Source of the DNA: CAWIMX01 sp963792785
GTDB taxonomy: Bacteria > Acidobacteriota > Vicinamibacteria > Vicinamibacterales > CAVVIG01
Reading direction: 5' to 3'
Assembly: GCA_963792785.1 (NCBI GenBank)
Contig: CAWBXO010000002.1
Coordinates: 248,001-312,000 of the forward strand
Length of the DNA stretch: 64,000 nucleotides
Shown here piece by piece: positions 42,909 through 52,300 of this stretch. The notes below the pieces were generated by a model. The model was not told the DNA's origin, made no database searches, and worked only from the letters and a program-made list of their open reading frames with translations. Each line of letters opens with the position of its first letter. The first letter of the stretch is position 1. The translations under genes were made by a program, and so were the position numbers.

Positions 42909-42924
42909 TCCCGATTTCGGACGC

Positions 42925-44598
42925 TCACCGCGCGTAGCGATCGTGCCGAATCGAGCTCGCCAGCGCCAGGATGGTCTCCGCCGGCACACCGAGGCGTCCG
43001 AGCGCCTGGCGTGTCATCTCGATCGCCGCCTCGAATTCCGGGGAGGTCACTTCGTCGACGCCGAGCGCGTACAACGCCCGAACAGCCTCGGGACCGTCGG
43101 CCCTCGCGCCGATCGGCAGGCCGGTGCGAAGGCGGGAAGCGGACGAGACGATCGCGCGGACGTCGGGCAACGCCGGTACCGTCACCAGCAGCAGTTTCGC
43201 GCGGGGCAGGCCCGCCGCCTCCAGCACCACCGCGTGGCTCGCGTCGCCGTAGACCACCGGCAGCCCGAGGGCCTTCGCCTGCTGAACGCGCCGGTCGTCG
43301 ATCTCCACCAGCACGAACGGGAGCGACAGACGCGCGAGTCCCTCGGCGACCGTTCGCCCGACGCGTCCGGCCCCCGCCACGACGACATGATCGGCAAGGC
43401 CGCCCGAGGGAAGATTGGCGCGCTCGAGCGGCTCCCGCGGCGCGCGCGCCAGGAGGCGCCGGCCGATCCACGGCGTCGCGCTGGAGACGATGGGCGTCAG
43501 CGCCATCGTCACGACCGCGGTGTTCAGGACGAGCGTGTAGAGGTCGGCGCTGATCGCCCCGTCCGCGCGGCCGACCGTGGCGAGCACGAAGGTGAACTCG
43601 CCGACCTGGAACAGGGTCAGCGCGGCGGCGAGCGGCACGATGCGCCGGTAGCCGAACAGGCGCACGACACCGGCCAGGATGGCCCCTTTCCCGACGACGA
43701 CCGCCGCGACCACGATCGCCAGCGTGCCCAGTTGCCGCCAGACCAGCGCAGGATCCAGCAGCATGCCCACCGACACGAAGAACAGCATGCCGAACAGATC
43801 GCGGAGCGGCGCCACATCGCTCAGCGCCTGGTGGGCGTAGTCGGATTCACTGATGACGAGGCCCGCGATGAACGCCCCGAGCGCCACGGACAGGCCCAGG
43901 CTCCAGGCGGCGTAGCCCACGCCGAGCGCCACGGCGATCGTCATGAGCAGGAACAGCTCGCGCGAGTTCCACCGGGCGACCGTGGCCATGAGCCGCGGGA
44001 TCGCGCGCGTCGCCACCAGCACGATGAGGCCGAGCAACAGGAAGGCCCGGGCGGTCGCCGCCGCGATCCGCCAGACCTGTCCGCCCGGCTGCCCAAGCTC
44101 CGGCAGCACGATCATCAGCGGCACCACGGCCAGGTCCTGCACGACGAGCATGCCGAGCATGACGCGGCTCGACAGTGTGCCGAGCCGTCCCTGCGCCTGC
44201 AGTGTCTTGAGCGCCACCATGGTGCTGGACAGCGCGATCAGGGCGCCGAACCAGAGCGCCGGCGTCCAGCTCCACCCAAGCGCGGTGGCCAGGCCCATGC
44301 CCAGGGCGATCGTGAGCACGATCTGCAGCGCCCCGCCGCCAATCGCGACGGCGCGCACCGGCGCGAGCGAGCGGAACGAGACTTCGAGGCCGAGGGAAAA
44401 CAGCAGGAGCGCGACCCCCAGCTCAGCCAGCTGCTCGATGCCCTGGACCGACGCCACCGTGAACCCGCCCGTGAACGGGCCGACGGCGACGCCCGCCAGG
44501 ATGTAGCCGACGATCAGCGGCTGCCCCAGCCGACGCGCGAGGAATCCGCCGGCAAGGGCGGCGACCAGGACGAGCGTGAGATCGGCCAGCAGCTCCAT
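42925..44598 (-). CDS. CPA2-type cation:proton antiporter with RCK/TrkA-N domain (KefB-like)
   Basis: A 557-residue protein starting MELLADLTLVLVAALAGGFL. Residues 1-385 form about twelve membrane helices of the Na+/H+ exchanger fold: RLGQPLIVGYILAGVAVGPF, LLLFSLGLEVSFRSLAPVRA, FGALIALSSTMVALKTLQAQ, VVQDLAVVPLMIVLPEL and FFVSVGMLLDPALVW. Residues 405-550 are an RCK N-terminal domain (DHVVVAGAGRVGRTVAEGL, VVYGDASHAVVLEAAGLPRA) that binds nucleotides and gates transport. The protein probably exchanges K+ or Na+ for H+. The upstream start codon at 44682 is less likely. It is divergent from the DUF4440 gene. Confidence 0.9.
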   Translation of the reverse strand: MELLADLTLVLVAALAGGFLARRLGQPLIVGYILAGVAVGPFTGGFTVASVQGIEQLAELGVALLLFSLGLEVSFRSLAPVRAVAIGGGALQIVLTIALGMGLATALGWSWTPALWFGALIALSSTMVALKTLQAQGRLGTLSSRVMLGMLVVQDLAVVPLMIVLPELGQPGGQVWRIAAATARAFLLLGLIVLVATRAIPRLMATVARWNSRELFLLMTIAVALGVGYAAWSLGLSVALGAFIAGLVISESDYAHQALSDVAPLRDLFGMLFFVSVGMLLDPALVWRQLGTLAIVVAAVVVGKGAILAGVVRLFGYRRIVPLAAALTLFQVGEFTFVLATVGRADGAISADLYTLVLNTAVVTMALTPIVSSATPWIGRRLLARAPREPLERANLPSGGLADHVVVAGAGRVGRTVAEGLARLSLPFVLVEIDDRRVQQAKALGLPVVYGDASHAVVLEAAGLPRAKLLLVTVPALPDVRAIVSSASRLRTGLPIGARADGPEAVRALYALGVDEVTSPEFEAAIEMTRQALGRLGVPAETILALASSIRHDRYAR

Positions 44599-44671
44599 CG
44601 AGGGACCGAGCGTACACGCCGGTGGAGGGTGAGTAAACTGGGCCAGACTGGCGCGCCGCTCGTGGGATACC

Positions 44672-45139
44672 ATGACCGGCATGCGGCGCCGGCTTCTCGG
44701 CTGTCTGACCCTCTCGGCAGCGCTCCTTGCCCCCGCGTACTCCGCCGCGCAGACGACCCGCGTCCGCTCCGATCAGGAGGCGCTGACCGAGCTGGAGCAC
44801 CAGTGGAACGACGCGGTGTACCGGCAGGACGCCGATTTCGTCGCCTCGGTCCTCGCCGACGAGTTCGTGGCCACGTACGAGGACGGCAGCCGCGGCGACA
44901 AGGCCAGCGAGCTCGAGCTGGTCCGCACCTTCAATCAGTACGTGGAGTCCGCGATCCAGGACGACTTCACGATCCGCGTCTACGGCGACACGGCGATCGT
45001 CTGGTTCACGCTGCACCTGACCGGCGTCCGCCAGGGCCAGCACGCCGAGGTCACGCTCCGCTTCACCGACGTCTTCGTGTTTCGCGACACCCGCTGGCAA
45101 TGCGTGTCGAGCCAGAGCACGAAGGTCACGCCGGCGTAG
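44672..45139 (+). CDS. Secreted DUF4440/SnoaL-like protein
   Basis: A 155-residue protein with a signal peptide (MRRRLLGCLTLSAALLAPAY, cleavage near SAAQT). The mature part is an NTF2-like fold of the DUF4440 type: ALTELEHQWNDAVYRQDADF, LADEFVATYEDGSRGDKASE, IRVYGDTAIVWFTLHLTG and FVFRDTRWQCVSSQSTKV. These small cone-shaped domains occur in many secreted proteins with unknown or binding functions; no catalytic residues can be assigned. The ATG at 44681 may be the real start instead of 44672. It is divergent from the antiporter gene with overlapping 5' regions. Confidence 0.8.
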   Translation: MTGMRRRLLGCLTLSAALLAPAYSAAQTTRVRSDQEALTELEHQWNDAVYRQDADFVASVLADEFVATYEDGSRGDKASELELVRTFNQYVESAIQDDFTIRVYGDTAIVWFTLHLTGVRQGQHAEVTLRFTDVFVFRDTRWQCVSSQSTKVTPA

Positions 45140-45178
45140 GCGCCGGACGGCGCAACGGGCGGTGGAATCGGCGCGCAT

Positions 45179-45274
45179 TGGCGGAGAAGGGAGGGAGTCG
45201 AACCCTCCGGGGATCGTGTCGATCCCCAGACTGGTTTTGAAGACCAGCGGCGCCACCGGGCACCTTCCTTCTCC
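45179..45274 (-). tRNA. selC: tRNA-Sec (UCA)
   Basis: A 96-nucleotide minus-strand RNA with tRNA-Sec features. The acceptor stem is eight base pairs, GGAGAAGG with CCTTCTCC. The T arm is GAGGG-TTCGACT-CCCTC, giving the 8+5 layout of bacterial tRNA-Sec. The anticodon stem CTGGT/ACCAG encloses CTTCAAA, so the anticodon is UCA (plus-strand TGA at 45238-45240). A long variable arm (GGGGATCGACACGATCCCC region) and a G discriminator followed by encoded CCA (45181-45179) are present. It decodes UGA as selenocysteine with SelB. It lies on the opposite strand from selA-selB-selD and is separated from them by the ADOP permease gene. Confidence 0.96.
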
Positions 45275-45372
45275 TCACGTCGCCAGTCTACCGGGACTGC
45301 GGCCCGGGGAACTTGTCGGCCGCGACGCGCGTAGGATCACACAGATCCGGGCGTCCATCCCTGAGGTGAACC

Positions 45373-47844
45373 GTGACGATCGGCCGTGTGCTGGACGATA
45401 CGAGCCGCGACGTTCGCGATGGCGTGCGGTCGCTTCTGCGCCGCCCGGGGTTCACCGCCGTGGCCATCCTGTCGCTGGCGCTCGGCATCGGCGCGAACAC
45501 GGCCATCTTCACCCTCGTCAACGCCATCATCCTCCGCCCCACCCCGATCGATCGCCCTGACCAGATCGTCAACATCTACCTCAATCAACCCTCCGCCTCC
45601 TACAGCACGCTGTCGTACCCGGAGTTCAGGGACATTCGCGACGCCACCGCAGGCGTGTTCAGCGGGCTCGGCGCCACGCAACTCGTGCCGGCGCAGGTCG
45701 ATGGCGCCGACGGGATCGGCATCGAGTTCGCCGAGGCCGTGACGGGCACCTATTTCCCGATGCTCGGCATTCACGCGGTGATCGGCCGCACGCTGCTGCC
45801 CGACGACGACGTCGGCCGGGGAGGCCACGCGGTCGTCATGCTCGACTACGGCTACTGGCAGGCGGCGTTCGGTGCCGATCCGGCGGTCGTCGGCCGTGAG
45901 CTCCGAATCAGCGGCCGAGCCTACACCGTGATCGGCGTCGGACCGCCGGACTTCCTGGGCAGCATCACGGGGCTCCGGCCCGCGTTCTACGCGCCGTACG
46001 CGATGGTCGAGGAGCTCGTCGGCGACACGATGTTCGACAACCGGGGCAACCACTCGCTGTTCGTCAAGGCCCGCCGGCGCGACGGCGTCACGCTTCCCCA
46101 GGTCCAGGCCGCCGTCACCTCGGTCGCCACCCGCCTCACCGAAAGCCGCATTCAGGGTTGGGATCCGGCCAGCGCGTTCCTCACGGTCCCGACGACCGAC
46201 GTCCTCCTCTACCCGCCGCTGGATCAGTACATCCGCGGAAGCGCGTGGCTGCTCATGGTGGTGGTCGCCCTCGTGCTGCTGCTGGCCTGCACGAACCTGG
46301 CGAGCTTTCTCCTCGCCCGCGCGGTCGATCGGCGCAAGGACATCGCGGTGCGGCTCGCATTGGGCGCATCGCGGTGGTCGCTCGTGCGGCGCCTGCTCAC
46401 CGAGAGCACGCTGCTGAGCCTGCTGGCGGGCGGGGTCGGGGTCGGCCTGGCCGTCGCGCTGCTGCATCTGCTGGTCCGCGTCGATCTTCCCGTGCCGCTG
46501 CCGATCAATCTCGATCTCGGCCTGGACTGGACGGTGCTGCTCTTCACGCTCGGCGTGTCGGTCGTCGCCGGCGCGCTGCTCGGTCTCGTCCCGGCGCTCC
46601 AAAGCACGCGCCCGGATCTGGTGGCCGTCATCAAGACCGAGAGCGCGGGCGGCGGGCAGCCCACCCACCGGCGGTGGCGAAACGCCCTGGTCGTCACCCA
46701 ACTCACGATTTCTCTCGTCCTCCTGGTGGGCGCCGGCCTGTTCCTTCGCAGCTTCCAAAAGGTGCTGGCGGTGGATCCCGGCTTCGGACGGGATCCGGCG
46801 GCCATCCTGACCTTCATGACGCCGGCGACGCGATTCACCGACGACGAGGGGCGCGTCTACGCGAAGCGGCTGCTCGAGCGGTTTCGGGCCGTTCCGGGAG
46901 TGACCGCCCTCGGGGTCATCAGCAACCTCCCGCTCAACCCGCTCAGCACCTCCTCCATGCCGTTCAACGTGGACGGACACGAGCCGCCGGTCGACCAGCG
47001 CGCCTTCATCGCCGACCGCGCCGAGGTCGATGCCGGGTTCTTTGACGCCGTCGGGATCAGGATCCTGCGCGGCCGGAACTTCACCGACGCCGATCGGCAC
47101 GGCAGCCAGGCGGTGGCGATCGTCAGCGAAGCCATGGCGCAGCGCTTCTGGCCGGGCGGCGACGCCATCGGCCGCCTGATCCGGACGGTCGACGACGACG
47201 ACCAGGACCTGGTCGTCGTCGGAGTGGCCAGCGACGCCAAGGTGCGGACGCTCAGCGAAGCCCCGCGGAACATGATCTATCGCTCGTACGAACAGTTCTT
47301 CCCGCGCTCGCTGACCGTCGTCGCCAGGACCTCGGCCGATCCAGATCGGACGGCGCTCGCACTGCTGGCTGCGGGACGCGAGGTGGATCCGAACTTGTGG
47401 GTCTGGGAAATGAAGACGATGGAGCGGCACCTGGCCACGATGCGGCTGCCGGCGCAGCTGTCGGCCTTCGTGCTCGCGGTCTTCGCCGTTCTGTCTCTCG
47501 CGCTGGCGGCGATTGGGCTGTACGGCGTGGTCAGCTACGCCGTGTCCGAGCGCACGCGTGAGGTCGGGATCCGGATGGCGCTCGGCGCCGATCCAGGCTC
47601 CGTCGTCAGGCTGCTCGCCTTGAGCGGCCTTCGACTGGTGCTGATCGGGACGGGGATCGGCCTGGCCGGCGCGCTGGTGGTGACGCGGCTGTTGAGCAGC
47701 CTGCTGTTCGGCGTGGAGACGTTCGATCCCGTCACCTTCGCGGTGGTGCCCCTCGTGCTCGGGGCAACCGCCGGCCTCGCCGCGTACCTTCCGGCCCGCC
47801 GCGCCAGCCGGATCGATCCCGTGACGGCCCTCCGGGCGGACTAG
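45373..47844 (+). CDS. ADOP-family ABC permease (MacB-like with duplicated FtsX domain)
   Basis: An 823-residue permease of the acidobacterial duplicated orphan permease family. It starts at GTG 45373 with an N-terminal helix (FTAVAILSLALGIGANTAIF), a MacB-type periplasmic domain (ATQLVPAQVDGADGIGIEFA), a first FtsX core (AWLLMVVVALVLLLACTNLA, DIAVRLALGASRWSLVRRLL), and a second copy: LVVTQLTISLVLLVGAGLFL, a second periplasmic domain, then SAFVLAVFAVLSLALAAIGL and REVGIRMALGADPGSVVRLL. There is no ATPase gene next to it, which is normal for this family. The N-terminal regulatory PadR domain found in some members is missing. Its substrate is unknown. It lies between selC and selA by position only. 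Confidence 0.9.
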   Translation: MTIGRVLDDTSRDVRDGVRSLLRRPGFTAVAILSLALGIGANTAIFTLVNAIILRPTPIDRPDQIVNIYLNQPSASYSTLSYPEFRDIRDATAGVFSGLGATQLVPAQVDGADGIGIEFAEAVTGTYFPMLGIHAVIGRTLLPDDDVGRGGHAVVMLDYGYWQAAFGADPAVVGRELRISGRAYTVIGVGPPDFLGSITGLRPAFYAPYAMVEELVGDTMFDNRGNHSLFVKARRRDGVTLPQVQAAVTSVATRLTESRIQGWDPASAFLTVPTTDVLLYPPLDQYIRGSAWLLMVVVALVLLLACTNLASFLLARAVDRRKDIAVRLALGASRWSLVRRLLTESTLLSLLAGGVGVGLAVALLHLLVRVDLPVPLPINLDLGLDWTVLLFTLGVSVVAGALLGLVPALQSTRPDLVAVIKTESAGGGQPTHRRWRNALVVTQLTISLVLLVGAGLFLRSFQKVLAVDPGFGRDPAAILTFMTPATRFTDDEGRVYAKRLLERFRAVPGVTALGVISNLPLNPLSTSSMPFNVDGHEPPVDQRAFIADRAEVDAGFFDAVGIRILRGRNFTDADRHGSQAVAIVSEAMAQRFWPGGDAIGRLIRTVDDDDQDLVVVGVASDAKVRTLSEAPRNMIYRSYEQFFPRSLTVVARTSADPDRTALALLAAGREVDPNLWVWEMKTMERHLATMRLPAQLSAFVLAVFAVLSLALAAIGLYGVVSYAVSERTREVGIRMALGADPGSVVRLLALSGLRLVLIGTGIGLAGALVVTRLLSSLLFGVETFDPVTFAVVPLVLGATAGLAAYLPARRASRIDPVTALRAD

Positions 47845-47895
47845 ACGGCTTGGCCTTCGTTGAAACGGGACGGCATTTGTGCGAGCCTCATCGGG

Positions 47896-49284
47896 ATGGC
47901 ACACAGCGGCGGGCGGCTTCGGGACCTGCCCTCGATCGACCGCCTCCTGGTTCTCGCCGCTGAGGAGCCTCGTCTGGCCCGGTTCGCCCGCGAGAGCATC
48001 GCGCGCGCCTGCCGGGAGATCGTGGGCGAGTTGCGGCGCGCCCTCGAACTCGGCGAGCCGTCCGATTCACGATCGCTCGCCGAGGCGTCGGTGCTCGAGC
48101 GGGTCCGCGAGCGGCTCACGACGATGGCCGACGGCGGCCTCACGCGCGTGGTCAACGCCACCGGCACGATCCTGCACACGAACCTCGGGCGCGCGCCGCT
48201 CGCGGCGCCGGCCGTCGAGGCCGTCCGTCTGGCGGCCGCCCATCCCGTGACGCTCGAGTACGACCTGGAGCGCGGCGAGCGCGGGCGGCGTGAGGCCCAG
48301 TTGGAACGGCTGCTCGTCGAACTCACCGGCGCCGAGGCCGCGACAGTCGTCAACAACAACGCCGCCGCGACGCTGCTGGCGCTGAACACCCTCGCCGACG
48401 GCAAAGACGTGGTGGTGTCGCGCGGCGAGCTCATCGAGATCGGCGGCGCGTTCCGGATCCCCGAGATCATGGCGAAGAGCGGGGCCGTGCTGCGGGAGGT
48501 CGGCACCACCAACCGCACCCACGCCGCCGACTACGAGCGCGCGATCGGCGAGCGGACGGGCCTGCTGCTGAAGGTCCACACGAGCAATTACAAGGTCGTC
48601 GGCTTCGTGGCGGACGTGCCCCTGCCGGACCTGGTCGCCATCGGCCGGCGGCACGGCGTGCCCGTCATGGAGGATCTGGGGAGCGGGGCGCTGGTCGATC
48701 TCGGCCGGTACGGCCTGCCCGCGGAACCCGTGGTGCGCGACCGCGTCGGGATGGGCGCCGACGTGGTGACCTTCAGCGGCGACAAGGTGCTCGGCGGCCC
48801 GCAGGCAGGCCTGATCGTCGGATCGCATCGCTGGGTGGGCGAGATCTCGCGGAACCCGCTGCACCGCGCCGTACGGTGCGGCAAGCTCACGATCGCGGCC
48901 CTCGAGGCCACGCTGAAGCTCTACGCGGGGGCCGGCGACCCGGCCGTGGACGTGCCGACGCTGGTGATGCTGACGCGGCCGATCGAGCACCTCGAGGACG
49001 TCGGAGCGCGGGCCCTGCCCCTGCTCGCGGCGGCGCTGGGCCCGGAGTTCCGGCTGTCGCTGCGGCCATCGACCTGCCAGATCGGCAGCGGCGCCCTTCC
49101 GACCGAAGAGATCCCGTCGAGGGCGATCGTCGTCGAGCACGATCGCCTGCCCGCCCACCGGATCGCCGAGCGCTTCCGGCGCGCGCGCCCGCCCGTCGTC
49201 GGGCGCGTCGTCGCCGATCGCTTTCTCCTCGACCTGCGGACGATCTTCGATCCGGCCGAGCTGGCGCCGGGCCAGCCGGATTGA
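47896..49284 (+). CDS. selA: L-seryl-tRNA(Sec) selenium transferase
   Basis: A 462-residue PLP enzyme that turns seryl-tRNA(Sec) into selenocysteinyl-tRNA(Sec) with selenophosphate. Features include an N-terminal helical domain (LRDLPSIDRLLVLAAEEPRL), RVVNATGTILHTNLGRAPLA, ATVVNNNAAATLLALNTLAD, MEDLGSGALVDLGRYGLP, and FSGDKVLGGPQAGLIVGSHR, whose Lys forms the PLP Schiff base. Length matches E. coli SelA (463). I chose ATG 47896 (MAHSGGRLRDL); the TTG at 47860 would add 12 codons. The selB start is 10 bases beyond its stop, so selA-selB-selD form an operon. Confidence 0.95.
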   Translation: MAHSGGRLRDLPSIDRLLVLAAEEPRLARFARESIARACREIVGELRRALELGEPSDSRSLAEASVLERVRERLTTMADGGLTRVVNATGTILHTNLGRAPLAAPAVEAVRLAAAHPVTLEYDLERGERGRREAQLERLLVELTGAEAATVVNNNAAATLLALNTLADGKDVVVSRGELIEIGGAFRIPEIMAKSGAVLREVGTTNRTHAADYERAIGERTGLLLKVHTSNYKVVGFVADVPLPDLVAIGRRHGVPVMEDLGSGALVDLGRYGLPAEPVVRDRVGMGADVVTFSGDKVLGGPQAGLIVGSHRWVGEISRNPLHRAVRCGKLTIAALEATLKLYAGAGDPAVDVPTLVMLTRPIEHLEDVGARALPLLAAALGPEFRLSLRPSTCQIGSGALPTEEIPSRAIVVEHDRLPAHRIAERFRRARPPVVGRVVADRFLLDLRTIFDPAELAPGQPD

Positions 49285-49294
49285 ACGGCCCGGC

Positions 49295-51232
49295 ATGTCC
49301 CACGTCATCGGCACGGCCGGACATATCGACCACGGGAAGACGAGCCTCGTGAAGGCGCTCACCGGCGAGGACACTGATCGGCTCGCGGAGGAAAAGGCGC
49401 GGGGGATTTCGATCGAGCTCGGCTTCGCGCATCTCGATCTCCCGGGCGGCGGTCGAGCCGGAATCGTCGATGTGCCGGGTCACGAGCGCTTCATTCGCAC
49501 CATGCTCGCCGGCGCGCACGGCATGGACCTCGTGCTCTTCACCGTCGCGGCTGACGACGGGGTCATGCCGCAGACCGAGGAACACTTCGACATCCTCCAC
49601 CTGCTGGGCGTCGATCACGCGGTCTTCGTCGTCACGAAGGTCGATCTGGTGCCCGCGGCGCGGGTGGCCGAGGTCGCCGACGAGATCCGGATCCTCGCGT
49701 CCGGCACCGCGCTGGCGCAAGCGCCGATCGTCGCGTTCTCGTCCGTGACGCTCCGCGGCCTCGACGAGCTGCGCGCCGAGATCGCGCGCGTGCTGGCGGC
49801 GATCGATCGGCCCGTGCCGCCCGGCTACTTCCGCCTTCCCGTCGATCGGGCGTTCGTCCTCCAGGGACACGGGCTGGTGGCGACCGGCACGGCGGTCGCC
49901 GGCGTCGTCAAGCCGGGCGATCGCCTGCGCGCCCTGCCACATGGCCAGACGTTCCGTGTGCGCACCGTGCAGGTGCACAACGAGCCGGTCGACCAGGGGG
50001 CGTGGGGCCAGCGCGTGGCCCTGAATCTCAGCGGAGACGCCAGGCCCGCGCTCGAGCGCGGCGACGTCTTGTGCGACGAGCGCGTCACCTCCAGCTCCGA
50101 TCGCTTCGATGCGTCGCTCGAGGCGCGCGCCTCGGCGGGCACGTCGGCCGTGCTGAAGGACCGTCAGCGCGTGCGCGTCCACCTCGGCACGGCGGAGCGG
50201 ATGGCCCGGCTGATCCTGCTCGGCCCGCGCGACCGCCTCGACGCGAGGGAAACGGCGTTCGGCCAGCTCGTGCTGTCGCAGCCGCTCTTCGCGGCGCGCG
50301 GCGACCGGTTCGTGATCCGCGACGAGACGGCTCGACGGACGCTCGGCGGCGGCGTGGTGCTCCATCCCCGGCCGCGGATCCATCGCCGGCGCGAGCCGGA
50401 CCTGGAAGCGCGCCTCAGGATCCTGCAGACGGGGAGCCTGTCGGAGGTGCTGGCGCTGGTCATCGACGAGCACGAGGCGTTCGCGGTGCCGCTCGCGCCC
50501 GTGTGCGAGCTGCTCAACGCCACGCCCGGCGACGTCGCCGGCGCGCTGGCGGCGGCGGCCGATGTCCGGGCCATCCGCCTCGAGGGCGACTCGGCCTATA
50601 CGACGGCGAGAAAGTGGCGCGCCTCGACCGATGCGCTGCTCGCCTCGCTTCGCGCGTTCCACGCCGGCCATCCGCTCGCGCCGGGCCAGGACATGGAGAC
50701 GCTGCGCGACACGCTGCCATGGGCGGCTCCCCCGGGCGTCTTTCGCGCCTGGGTGGACCAGCTCGAGCGAGAGGGCGTCCTCACCCGCGACGGCAGCGTC
50801 GTGCGCGCGCCGGAACACACGACCGCGCTGCGGGGCGACGCGCGCCGCGTCGCGGACCGCATTCTGGCGCTGCTCGGCGAACATCCGCTGACGCCGCCCG
50901 ATCCTCCGCAACTGGCGGCCGCGCTCGGCATCGACGGCGCCCGGCTCGTCGAACTCCTGCGCGCGCTCGAGCGCGAGGGCGCGATCGTTCGACTCGCGCG
51001 CGACTTGTATATCCTGACGGAGGCGCTGGACACGGTGACGCGGTCCCTTCGCGAGGAGCTGCCCGACGGCGCGCTCCTCACGCTGGCGTCGTTCCGCGAA
51101 CGATTCGGGACCAGCCGGAAGTATGCGATCCCGCTGCTGGAGCATCTCGACCGCGACGGTGTCACGGAGCGTGTCGGCGACGCGCGGCGCCTGAAGGCCG
51201 ACGCCAGGGAGGTCCGAGAGTGGCGAAACTGA
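49295..51232 (+). CDS. selB: Selenocysteine-specific elongation factor SelB
   Basis: A 645-residue GTPase that brings Sec-tRNA(Sec) to the ribosome at UGA codons followed by a SECIS hairpin. The G domain has AGHIDHGKTSLVKAL, ISIELGFAHLDLPGG, DVPGHERFIRTMLAGAHGMD and VVTKVDLVPAA. EF-Tu-like domains 2 and 3 follow (LQGHGLVATGTAVAGVVKPG, FRVRTVQVHNEPVDQGAWGQ). The C-terminal part (about 370-645) contains winged-helix domains that read the SECIS RNA, ending in FRERFGTSRKYAIPLLEHLD, the usual WHD4 signature. The stop overlaps the start of selD by 13 bases. All parts needed for function look intact. Confidence 0.96.
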   Translation: MSHVIGTAGHIDHGKTSLVKALTGEDTDRLAEEKARGISIELGFAHLDLPGGGRAGIVDVPGHERFIRTMLAGAHGMDLVLFTVAADDGVMPQTEEHFDILHLLGVDHAVFVVTKVDLVPAARVAEVADEIRILASGTALAQAPIVAFSSVTLRGLDELRAEIARVLAAIDRPVPPGYFRLPVDRAFVLQGHGLVATGTAVAGVVKPGDRLRALPHGQTFRVRTVQVHNEPVDQGAWGQRVALNLSGDARPALERGDVLCDERVTSSSDRFDASLEARASAGTSAVLKDRQRVRVHLGTAERMARLILLGPRDRLDARETAFGQLVLSQPLFAARGDRFVIRDETARRTLGGGVVLHPRPRIHRRREPDLEARLRILQTGSLSEVLALVIDEHEAFAVPLAPVCELLNATPGDVAGALAAAADVRAIRLEGDSAYTTARKWRASTDALLASLRAFHAGHPLAPGQDMETLRDTLPWAAPPGVFRAWVDQLEREGVLTRDGSVVRAPEHTTALRGDARRVADRILALLGEHPLTPPDPPQLAAALGIDGARLVELLRALEREGAIVRLARDLYILTEALDTVTRSLREELPDGALLTLASFRERFGTSRKYAIPLLEHLDRDGVTERVGDARRLKADAREVREWRN

Positions 51233-52290
51233 GCCGCCGCAAGAAGCTGAAGCTGACCGGGCTGACCCAGCGGGTGGCCGCCGCCGGTTGAGCGGCCAAG
51301 CTCGGCCCGGCCGACCTGCTGCAGGTACTGCACAGCCTCCCGACGTTCGCGGATCCCGATCTGATTGTCGGCACGGAAACGTCCGACGATGCGGGAGTGT
51401 TCCGCCTGCGGCCCGATCTGGCGATCGTGAACACGGTGGATTTCTTCACGCCGATCGTGGACGACCCGTTCACGTTCGGGCAGGTGGCGGCCGCCAACGC
51501 CTTGAGCGACATCTACGCGATGGGCGCCGAGCCGAAGACCGCGCTCAACATCGTCGGGTTCCCCAAGGGAAAGATGGATCTGGCCGTGCTCACCGAGATC
51601 ATCCGCGGCGGGTCGGACCGGGCGCGGGAAGCCGGGGCCGTGGTCGTCGGGGGGCACACGATCATCGACGACGAGCTCAAGTACGGCATGGCCGTGACAG
51701 GCGTGGTGCACCCGGACCGTGTGATCCGGAACGTCGGCGTGCGCGCCGGCGACGCGCTCGTCCTGACCAAGGCGCTGGGCACTGGCATCATCGCGACCGC
51801 GTTGAAGCGGCGCAAGGCGTCGAGGGAGAGCGTCCGCGCGGCCACTCGGTCGATGGTGGCGCTGAACCGTGCGGCGTCGATCGTGATGCGGCGGTTCCAG
51901 GTGCACGCGTGCTCCGACGTCACCGGTTTCGGCCTGATGGGACACGCCCTCGAGATGGCGAGCGCCAGCGGCGTCACGATCGTCCTCGACGCCGGCAGCC
52001 TGCCGCTCCTGCCGGGCGCCAGGCGCCTGGCCCGGCTGGGCTTTCTGACGGGCGGATGCCGGCGGAATCGTGACCACGTGATGCAGCGCGGCGCGATCGA
52101 CGGGCCGATCGATCAGGCGCTCGTCGAACTCGCGTTCGATCCGCAGACATCGGGCGGGCTGCTGATGGCCGTCGCGCCCGACCGGGCGCGGGACCTCGTG
52201 AATGCGCTGCACGCCCGCGGCGTCGGCGCCGCGGCCGTCGTCGGGCGGGCGACGGCGCCCGGACCGTTCGCCGTGAGGCTGCGCGCGTAA
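51220..52290 (+). CDS. selD: Selenide, water dikinase SelD, itself a selenoprotein (in-frame UGA)
   Basis: A 356-residue enzyme that makes selenophosphate from selenide and ATP. Automatic calls would start downstream of a UGA at 51289-51291, but the frame upstream is open from GTG 51220 (VAKLSRRKKLKLTGLTQRVA), which follows GGGAGG at RBS distance. The region reads VAAAG-U-AAKLGPADLLQVL, exactly where other SelD proteins have Cys or Sec (U24) before the conserved Lys. Other motifs: TSDDAGVFRL, DFFTPIVDDPFTFGQVAAAN, LSDIYAMGAEPKTALNIVGF, GGHTIIDDELKYGMAVTGVV and DVTGFGLMGHALEMA. It overlaps selB by 13 bases and converges on the redoxin selenoprotein gene. Confidence 0.93.
51292..51330 (+). promoter_or_regulatory. 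Candidate SECIS region of selD
   Basis: The 39 bases after the selD UGA are very G+C-rich and can fold. The clearest hairpin is ACCTG-CTG-CAGGT at 51314-51326, with the loop 28-30 bases after the UGA. This is inside the 16-37 base window used by bacterial SECIS elements. An alternative fold pairs GGCC with GGCC at 51294-51307. Both lie in coding sequence, as in bacteria. The specific SelB contact bases are not certain. Confidence 0.5.
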
Positions 52291-52300
52291 GACCGATGGG

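Noticed and set aside
42943..45240. A 765-codon plus-strand open frame
   Set aside because: Opposite strand of the antiporter gene; Arg/Gln/His-rich with no recognisable domain.
45337..47904. An 855-codon minus-strand open frame
   Set aside because: Shadow of the ADOP permease; no conserved sequence, and composition is typical of an antisense frame.
48887..51145. A 752-codon minus-strand open frame
   Set aside because: Shadow of selA/selB; the plus-strand genes carry clear motifs.
51289..51291. The UGA in selD as a stop making selD a pseudogene
   Set aside because: It aligns with the known Sec site, and the full Sec machinery including tRNA-Sec is adjacent.
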